Source: Paraescarpia echinospica
Lineage: Eukaryota; Annelida; Polychaeta; Sabellida; Siboglinidae
DNA length: 64,000 nucleotides
Reading direction: 5' to 3'
NCBI GenBank assembly: GCA_020002185.1
Contig: CM034534.1
Location: 63,360,239 to 63,424,238, forward strand
Below, piece after piece: positions 55,926-64,000 of this stretch (positions are counted from its first letter, which is position 1; each line of letters begins with the position of its first letter). The translations under genes and the position numbers were made by a program. The notes under the pieces are model-generated. The model ran no database searches. It was not told the DNA's origin and saw only the letters and a list, made by a program, of their open reading frames with translations.

Positions 55926-56871
55926 ATGGGGACTGAAGAGGACACGCTTAGGTATATCAGGTAGGCTTGAGATAAACTCGATGCTATATACCACCGGAGA
56001 CAAATCACAGCAAAAGTATTATTTCCACACGAAATTATTTAATAACTTGTCAACATGTTCGCGACATTAGAATGAACGACAGCTCGCGATATTCTCACCG
56101 CCATTGTTTGTATACTGTTGGCACACATAATCATAATTATAGTCATAGTCATCATCCTATTTGATCATATCACAGCAATTTAAAAATATCAAGTCAAAGG
56201 CGAGTGTACAACAATAAATTATAGAATTGCATCAATTCTGCAGATAATATACACCATTTTAAGAAATAAACAAGTCAAGACATTTTTTATTGCGCAGGTA
56301 TGAGTATAGCAAGCAAGACACATTAAGAGACACGAATAAACGAAAACAAAATCATTAATAAGGATGATTGAAGTGGTTGCAGGGGTGGCTAGGATCAGTT
56401 AAGATTGCCACAGGGAAGCACGTGGCAAGACAAGCGAGATGCATGAGACGTGTGTAGGTTTCTTATGCCACGTGGTTATGTACACCCGATAACATCCGTT
56501 CTGCGAAATACTCATTGACGCAAGTGTGAAGCAAACAAAACTGTTTTATTTAACTTGTGAATTTGGTGTCTTGTCATTTGAAAGCTTCTATTTAAAGTAC
56601 GGATTGTTTAGATGTCTCATTATTTGGAAGTATGACACCGGGTGTGCGTCTACTTTAAGAATAGACCCCCTAGAGAGATGCTGAATGCGGTAAGTGGGGA
56701 TTCACCCCAGTGCGTGGGGTGAATAAGGGTACGATGCCAGTGGCGATGCTAATTAAAGCAGCATCGGGCGGTTGACGGCAACACTAGACGCGTGACGAGT
56801 ACAGCGGAGCCAGCGTACTGGGACACGGCGGTGGAGGCCGCGGTACTGACACGAGTGTGCGTCAAGGTTCT

Positions 56872-56911
<40 letters not shown>

Positions 56912-57691
56912 TTTTCGATAAATCAACATGGAAGACGTTGTCCGTCGTATGTCGTTCGAACAAACTCACTCGCTTTACCTTTCTCTTCCTCCACATTCCC
57001 AAATCTGTCTCTCCTGGTCCACCTCTAAACAACACAATCTACCACCTTGCAGCAATACAACGCACGTACGTTACACATCCAGACAGACAGCTTGACCTAT
57101 CTATACGTCCCATTTTCGTAACTTATTTTAACACTTAACGTGTAGCCTATACGTTTACCTTATCTCACACAACAAATTAATGCAGTTTCAGTTATAAGTT
57201 TGAAGCAGCGTCCGACTGTTTAATGCTTGGACAGATATGTCATGCGTTAGCGAATTTGCACGAGGCTGGAGACGATGGGTGTTCGTCGTTCTGAAATGTA
57301 TCAGTAGTACGCGTTTACATTTGCTCAAGTTAGTTATGTTGTAAGATCTGTGTGTTATAAAATATATTAAACACAGGCACGTCTTCCTTGGAAAAACGTA
57401 ATATCGTATAGCAACATAACATATGGCTGCCATATATATTTACGTTTGTATGTACTGGCGTTAATCCTACGAAGATCACGTGACCAGATGACCGAAATTG
57501 TGTACTTAAAGGGAATAAAAACAGCTATGGCTTGAATTCATGTTATATTACATCCTGCTATCTATTTCCATGTCCACCAAGCCAAAAACAATTAAAAAAA
57601 TCAATGAATTAGAAATTCCACATTTAATGCTGTACATCCGGACATTTTCGAATATGCATATTTTTGGCGCGCTTTTCGGGATGCAAGATGT
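55926..57691. other. Non-coding region with a (CT)n tract
   Basis: No gene is recognised. A C-run followed by (CT)n lies at 56872-56908. The remaining sequence is unique and mostly AT-rich. Confidence 0.45.
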
Positions 57692-58128
57692 GACGTCACT
57701 TATGACCCACACTCGCATCAGGCCGACCCTTTCCATGCATTCAGAGCATGTTTACAAATATAGCTTTTGGGTCGAAACGAGCGTCAGAATGAGTTACTGT
57801 GCAATATTCCGATGAAATACAAACACTAGTCATCATAGAGGAAACAAGCAGTTATCTTACCGTTCCACATGAATCGAATTTTATTCAAAACAATGAATGC
57901 GAATGTGCCTACAAGTCGACTAGGTTTCGCCGAGTTTGGGCTCATTTTCAGAATAATTATATCGAATGCAACCAACGAGAAATAATCTACACCAATAAAC
58001 ATACATAGCAAACATATATCGTATCCAGCTACAGAAAGTAACGTGTATAATCTCATAATATCACTAGAATATCGATGTATGAAGGAGGAGTTGTATCATA
58101 ACAACTTAAATCAGTGAGTGAATTTCTG

Positions 58129-58215
58129 TCGGCCCTGCTAGCTCAGTTAGGCTTTGGTTCCTTAGCATTTATTTTGCAATCGGGTGACGCCGGTTCAAAC
58201 CCCACACCAAACCGT
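58129..58215 (+). mobile_element. tRNA-like module, left arm of foldback
   Basis: GCCCTGCTAGCTCAGTTAGG resembles a tRNA 5' end with A box, and GGTTCAAACCCC a B box. The part between lacks a clean anticodon stem and the T stem does not pair well, so this is a SINE-type head and not a working tRNA gene. A poly-T run follows. Confidence 0.6.
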
Positions 58216-58650
58216 TGATTTTTTTTTTGGTTTATGTTTTCGCGAAGTAATATAAACCAAATCATTTTTATACTATGATGCACTGTTTGTAAATATTTTG
58301 GTAGTAATTATTTATTCGCCACAAAAATGAAAATATGGTAATTATATATAACGCGATGTTTCTAAATTTTATTTATCCAGACAGATCACCATTTGTTTTC
58401 ACATATATAATTACAATATATTACAGTACAATATATATACAATTAATAAATTATATATCCATTACATTATATTTGTTTGGATGAATAACATTTAGAAAAA
58501 TCGTTATATAATTCCCATATTTTCATTTTTGTGGCGAATAAATAATTACTACCAAAATATTTATAGACAGTGCATCATAGTATAACAATGATTTGGTTTA
58601 TATTACTTCGTGAAAACATAAACCAAAAAAAGTGTTAAAAAATCAATGGT

Positions 58651-58741
58651 TTGGTGTGGGGTTTGAACCGGCGTCGCCCGATTGCAAAATAAACGCTGAG
58701 GAACCAACGCCTTTACCAACCGAGCTAACAGCACCGATAGA
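58651..58741 (-). mobile_element. tRNA-like module, right arm of foldback
   Basis: The inverse copy of the left module. In sense it reads GGTGCTGTTAGCTCGGTTGG, then TTTGCAATCGGGCGACGCC and GGTTCAAACCCC. The two modules differ at several positions, for example GCTTTGG against GGTAAAGGCGTTGG, so the duplication is not brand new. Confidence 0.6.
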
Positions 58742-59180
58742 AATTCACTGACTGATTTAAGTTGTTATGATAAATTGAACAACTCCTCCTTAATACATCG
58801 ATATTCTAGTGATGTGATGAGATTATACATGTTACTTTATGTAGCTGGATACGATATATGTTTGCTATGTATGTTTATTGGTGTAGATTATCTCTCGTTG
58901 GTTGCATTCGATATAATTATTCTGAAAACGAGCCCAAGCTCGGCGAAACCTAGTCGACTTGTAGGCACATTCGCATTCATTGTTTTGAATAAAATTCGAT
59001 TCATGTGGAACGGTAAGATAACTGCTTGTTCCTCTATGATGACTAGTGTTTGTATTTCATCGGAATATTGCACAATAACTCATTCTGACGCTCGTTTCGA
59101 CCCAAAAGCTATACTTGTAAACATGCTCTGAATGCAAGGAAAGGATCGGCCTGATGCGAGTGTGGGTCATAAGTGACGTC

Positions 59181-59880
59181 CCGATAGCTCATTAAATTTT
59201 ATTTTCCGCGGGAATCGCTACACAGACGGGTTTAAAATCGAATTTATGCTACAAATGTATTTTTCTGTATTTTTTTAGTGTTGTCAAATGTTACATACAA
59301 GGTTAAACTGTGTGTACACATGGAAAAAGGATTTTAGCTAATGCCTTATTTTTATTTCCTTTAATAAAGAATAACACGTTAGTGTTTACCATTTGTATCA
59401 CCCAAACTCGGAATAAATGGGACGACCTCTTACCCTAAACACTGAGACACACCAAGGGGGATTCGTTGCGTTATAATCACGAAACCAGTGTTGTAACTGT
59501 AATCACAAAGATAGAAAACTGTAATAAATTTAAGGGATCATATCAGTCGACTGAGCATGTCATTTTTCCAGGTTCGGGTAATGTCTGGCGTAGTGTGTTT
59601 ACGTCTGCGAGTACATGCATGCCTGCAGCGAAAGGAAGGCGTAATAACTCAGACGTGCGTTGACTCTGCGGGCCATCTAACATATTATACGCATGCATGA
59701 GAAATATAGTCTGTGGTTGGCCGGAGCGGTAGTTCATCCGGCGGGGAACGTTAGTCCGACGTCCCGACATTTTCTATTACGTATTGAGGTCACGATGAGG
59801 AACATGGAGAATGTCTTCGACCCAACATTTTACCACATAAATGTATCACAGTCAGCAATTCAGCCGGTTTCTTTCGTATT

Positions 59881-59921
<41 letters not shown>

Positions 59922-60539
59922 ACTGAGTTGTAAAACAACTGAACCAAAGTATTTATATAGAAACGCCATCTGCTAATTATTGTTCCATAAAACAAACCAG
60001 CGCAATAACGGAGCAGAGCGACGGCTACAACACAAGCCTATCAATATTAAACAAATGACTATATCGCAACAGCCATTCTGATTATTACTCTGCAAGACCA
60101 ACGTCTTTATACACTGTCAACACTAAACGCTCCAATTCACAATCAACATTTTACAGCACACGATTACGGCGGAAAACATCTGACATAATAGTGAGAAAAA
60201 AATGACATGGAAGAAGAAGACATTAGTGAGTCAACTTTAGATTGAATACACACGATCGTTTCCCATAACGGGATATGTACCTTGACAACCCTCGATAAAG
60301 AAGGATAAATAACATTTGGAGAGTTTACACTAGACACTGGTAAACAGACGCCACACATTCTCTCCAGAGAACGAAGTCACCGGTACAATAATGTACCTAC
60401 TGTTTTGTTAAACTTTCCGAGTTTCGTATTAGAAGAATATTTAATTAGAATACTAATCAAAGAGATTTACATAAACGCAGGGTATGGTGATCAGTTTCCG
60501 TTGTCAAATGAGACGGGTCCGGTCTCGGCCCTGGGGCTT
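59181..60539. other. Non-coding region with a (TA)n tract
   Basis: No gene is recognised. (TA)n at about 59884-59917. Confidence 0.45.
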
Positions 60540-61150
60540 CGGGGAATCATTTAGTCTGAAAGGTTCTAATAATTCATTACGTCTGCTGCATACGAATGTT
60601 GGCGATTCATTCTATCTGGGAGATTCACTGAATTGTTGTATCAGAGAGTTTTGTAACGTGTTCTCTCTGGGAGGTTCAGTAATGTCTTAAGTATGACAGG
60701 TTTAATAATTCGTTAACTTAAATCTGAGAGGTTCAGTAACTCGTTATTTTTTATTAGGAAGACGGAGTGATTCCTTCGATGCGAGAGTTATATATTGATT
60801 CGTCGTATACATTGTATAGTATTAATTATTCGCTCTATATGGAAGCTCCATTGAATATTTTGTTGTATATGGAAGTTTCACTGATTTATTCGTTGTATCA
60901 GGGAGTTGCAGTCGTTCGTTGTATTTGGGAATTGAAGTTATTCGTTGTATCTGGGAATTTCAGTTATTCGTTGTATCTGGGAGTTTCAGTTATCGGTTGT
61001 ATCGGGCAGTTTCAGTTATATTTGTTGTATTTGGGAGTTTCATATATTCGTTGTATCTGGGAGTTTCATATATTCGTTGTATCTGGGAGTTTCAGTTATT
61101 CGTTGAATCTGGGAGTTTCAGTTATTTGTTCTATATGTGGGAGGTTCGAA
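60540..61150. repeat. Degenerate 26-bp minisatellite
   Basis: Units of the type TTATTCGTTGTATCTGGGAG plus TTTCAG are clear at 60860-61120 and decay leftwards to about 60540, where only GGGAGRTTCA and ATTCGTT cores remain. Homogenised at one end and diverged at the other, it gives false plus-strand frames of up to 142 codons. Confidence 0.88.
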
Positions 61151-63658
61151 CAAACACAACGTGCACAACGTCCTGGCGTAATTCTTGTTATATAACGTAT
61201 GTACACTTAGCATGCGGTAACTTGCCATTTTGCGCTGTGCATGTAGACATGCACGCGTGTGTGAGTGCGTGCGCGTGCCAATAATTAAACTATCTATCAC
61301 GTGATGTGTTGCTTAGCAAAACCTGCGTCAAGCCATCGGGAAACCCGTGGTGGGTTAGGACATTCCGTTGTATATTTTGTAGAATTTCTGGTCACAAAAG
61401 TGTTTCTTTATGAAAAAAACAGGGCAAAGTTTTTTAAAGTGACAACTGTATGCGGGAATGTTTGATTTATGAGATGTCATTCAGCAATAGTAATGTAATT
61501 CACGTATATAACCATTATCAACATTGTTGGCAAAGACAAAACTTGACGGAGGTCACGCGCAAAATTCGATAGTGACGTAGGCAAACCGCGACGTACAGGA
61601 TACAGCAATCGTTTGTGCGCATGGGTGTACTTATTTGCGCGTGCAATAATACACTGTAGTTTCTGCGTACCTGCATAATTGTGTACGTCTGTACAACGAT
61701 AAAGTAACACTGCGTTAACTCAGTGGACTGGTTTTCCACGGAAGAGTCCGCAGTGTGTGCGCGCGCACATAACCGCAGTGCATGACTGTCAAGTATCAAT
61801 TATTCGATGTTTCACATTTTGGAAGTTCCCCCAATAACCTAAATTGGCAGTTCCACCTTTCTGCAAATAAAGCAAAATTGATATAACGATCTAGTCTCCT
61901 AATAAGTAGAAGAGTGCATAATTTACTGAACGTCTCGCTTGCGCAATGAAGTCGGCGTCTAAAAGTCGGGCAAAAAAAAACGTTGACACTTTACGAATGA
62001 CGCACTTTGCCGGACAATAAGTCGTTTTAACTCGAATCGCGCGTTTCCATTCAATGTGTACCTTCAGGTATGAAATTGCTCTGTTAAACTGTTCCTCATT
62101 GCACCGTTTACGACGTTATAATTGTCCCGTCGAGCGCATATTAGCTGATATAGATTGTTCATTTATGGCCGCCTTTATTTGAATAACCTCGATAAGTACT
62201 ACGATGCTCCATAAAAACGCCTGGCTATTGTTCGGGTGTCGCTGCCGCTCGCAAATAGGTGTACACGCCGGTTTCATTCGCCTATCCGCAATAAATGCCT
62301 ACCTAAATTGTTTGGACAATCTAAGCGATTTATTGTCGCCGGCAAACCGAGTAGGTAATTATATTAATGTAATCTCGTTTGGTAATTGGGGTTTAAGAGG
62401 TCGCATTGGGGCAATTTAGGTCATTCGCGCGAGGAAGCTTTTGAATGGCGAGGCAATTGGCGACCATTCATTCATACGGGGACGAGTTGATTGTGGAATT
62501 ACAAGGCTTCAATACGTGTATTTTCGTGGATGCTAAAACCCATTTCTGCGGCCCGCCAGTAGCCGCAGGGTTTCTGTGATTACGGGGCAATATATACCCG
62601 GTGACCTAGGACCTCGGCATCAGGCGCCCGTTGTCAGCTGCCTGAGTTCATTAGCGTTGACAATTTGTTCGCCTGATTGCGCTTTAATGATTTCGGTGTC
62701 CAAACATAATTATCGTCGGAGTGTTCGCGAGCGCGCGCGCTCGCGTGTGTGTGTATGTGTGTGCGAGCACGCGCGTGTGTGACCATTACATTTCACAGCA
62801 ACGCGTTTGTACCATTAGCCAATACATCCACACCTATATCCTCTAATATCAGTATATACCATTGAAAAAAACCTACGCTATTCGTCCTTTCCGCCTTCTT
62901 CCCATCACCTACCAAGTCTAAGGCAGTCGCTGAGTGGCACATCCTATTAAGCCCCGTCCGTCGTCGGTACTCCCCCGATTATTGATGCTGACGTGGCCAC
63001 TCTTAAGTACACACTAAACAGTCGCGCCAACTTTCCACTCGAGTCCGCTGTTATGACTACGTAGACAGCAAATTGCCTGGTGTGGAGCCGCCTGGAGCCG
63101 AGCAGGCGGGGACTGACGACCGATGCGCGGCGGGCACGTTTGATCACTGTACCCCGCCCTCCACGGCGACGTTGAGATATCTCGCCAATTACCATTAAGT
63201 TGAAAACATCCGCCACCGAATTGAGAGGCGAGTCGGGCAAAATGACGCCAGATTGGTTGCGTTTTTTTGTGATCGGATTTCTGATTATCCTTGCACGGCA
63301 GCCTGTGTATAGCGCCGATTGGCAACGAAAAAAACATTTCGGCATTTTCAAACTGCGTGATACTACTTTTAGAAGTTTTCATATTTCGTTAGTTTTATTG
63401 TTGTGATGGCAACGCGAAAATATAGTAATGAATATTAACAATGTGTACAGATTGGCTTTCCTAGCAGTCAGTGAATAGTACCTTTACAACTGTCTGAGAA
63501 ATACAAAGTATTTAGCCATTAACGGGGCACGTAGTATTTTGTACTCTGTAATTGTTAACGTGTTATTGAAGAATCCACACTCACTAGGCACGCAGTACAA
63601 GTATTGCGTCCTAATCATATTGTAATGCACTGGTGTTGAGAGCATCAGTATAATAAAA
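61151..63658. other. Non-coding region, largely unclassified
   Basis: No gene is firmly recognised. Parts of 62100-62760 and 62930-63260 are GC-richer and unique. CG/TG-rich low-complexity sequence lies at 62728-62780. A 54-codon frame starting at 63242 has a signal-peptide-like N-terminus and is discussed as a finding. Confidence 0.4.
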
Positions 63659-63664
63659 GTATAT

Positions 63665-63695
<31 letters not shown>

Positions 63696-63836
63696 CTTTA
63701 TAATATATATATACATATATATACATATATATATACATATATAATATATACGTATGTATATATATATATATATACTTTATATATATATATAATATATATA
63801 TTATATATACATATATATACATACGTATGTATTATA

Positions 63837-63905
<69 letters not shown>

Positions 63906-63928
63906 TTATGTATGTATAATATGCTACT

Positions 63929-63968
<40 letters not shown>

Positions 63969-63980
63969 TATATATATTAA
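63659..63980. repeat. AT-rich (TATA)n, partly palindromic tract
   Basis: About 320 bp of TA dinucleotides interrupted by TACATA, TACGTATG and ACTTTATA words arranged with local dyad symmetry, running to near the window end. It could form cruciforms and is probably hard to assemble. Confidence 0.92.
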
Positions 63981-64000
63981 AATTAAAAACATCTAAATGC

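Larger units (their letters stand above)
57692..59180. mobile_element. 1.49-kb foldback element with two tRNA-like modules
   Basis: Left arm 57692-58382 and right arm 58475-59180 are inverted copies of about 700 bp. The spacer of about 90 bp is AT-rich. The outermost bases are GACGTCACTTATGACCC and its inverse. Each arm carries a tRNA-like module (left 58129-58215, right 58651-58741). The arms differ by scattered substitutions, by small indels in the tRNA-like module and by poly-T length. Open frames of 60-118 codons recur in each arm but include no recognised domain. Either a foldback transposon or a tRNA-type SINE plus flank duplicated in inverse orientation would explain it. Confidence 0.8.

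Noticed and set aside
58129..58741. Two functional tRNA genes
   Set aside because: A and B boxes are present but the anticodon and T stems do not fold cleanly, and both copies lie in a foldback, so they are SINE-like.

Overview
This window is eukaryotic, bilaterian animal nuclear DNA. The evidence is a two-exon Msx-class homeobox gene with GT-AG splice sites, a single-exon Golgi-type alpha-1,2-fucosyltransferase-like gene (GT11), tRNA-headed SINEs with an L2-like tail, RTE-like and CR1/Jockey-like LINE fragments, several MITE-like inverted-repeat elements and a very heavy load of micro- and minisatellites. No bacterial-style operon, CRISPR or ribosome binding site exists here. The repeat style and GT11 gene suggest a marine invertebrate (lophotrochozoan or invertebrate deuterostome), but the species cannot be fixed from sequence alone.

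Layout. 1-12 kb: non-coding, with a 34-bp minisatellite (1.44 kb), a CRE/E-box cluster (3.43 kb), a 1.24-kb array of a 28-bp minisatellite (4.9-6.15 kb), three SINE copies, a hAT-like MITE and a LINE tail. 12.0-17.2 kb, minus strand: the Msx gene, with exon 1 at 16667-17201, exon 2 at 12043-12509 and a 4.16-kb intron holding an inverted-repeat element, a 74-bp tandem repeat and a (GT)62 tract just behind the 5' splice site. 17.2-26 kb: non-coding with long CA, GT, CT and CACACG tracts and a second hAT-like MITE. 26.1-27.1 kb, minus: the intact fucosyltransferase gene. 27.4-34.1 kb: (GGCA)63, a SINE, CA-rich arrays, LINE fragments, a 41-bp minisatellite interrupted by exactly 1000 N, and a 550-bp G-rich polypurine tract. 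34.8-39.3 kb: a 399-bp near-palindromic MITE with TA flanks, two hairpins and more CA tracts. 39.9-43.6 kb, minus: a broken RTE-like LINE split in its endonuclease region by a CR1/Jockey-like LINE 3' fragment that ends in (CTGT)n. 43.9-47.4 kb: a 48-bp minisatellite and a 1.06-kb TIR element. 47.4-50.2 kb: about 39 copies of a 72-bp minisatellite with a higher-order duplication. 50.7-54.3 kb: a 205-240-bp tandem repeat, smaller minisatellites, two SINEs in head-to-head inverted orientation and a 43-bp palindrome. 57.7-59.2 kb: a 1.5-kb foldback with a tRNA-like module in each arm. 60.5-61.2 kb: a degenerate 26-bp minisatellite. The end is AT-rich.

Only two genes are supported with confidence, and they are not functionally linked: Msx is a nuclear transcriptional repressor of developmental patterning, and the GT11 enzyme is a predicted Golgi membrane glycosyltransferase. 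Most long open frames in the window are artefacts of tandem repeats. The most unusual structures are the repeat architectures: nested LINEs, LINE-tail microsatellites, the foldback with tRNA-like modules, the higher-order 72-bp array, and the GT tract at the Msx splice donor.
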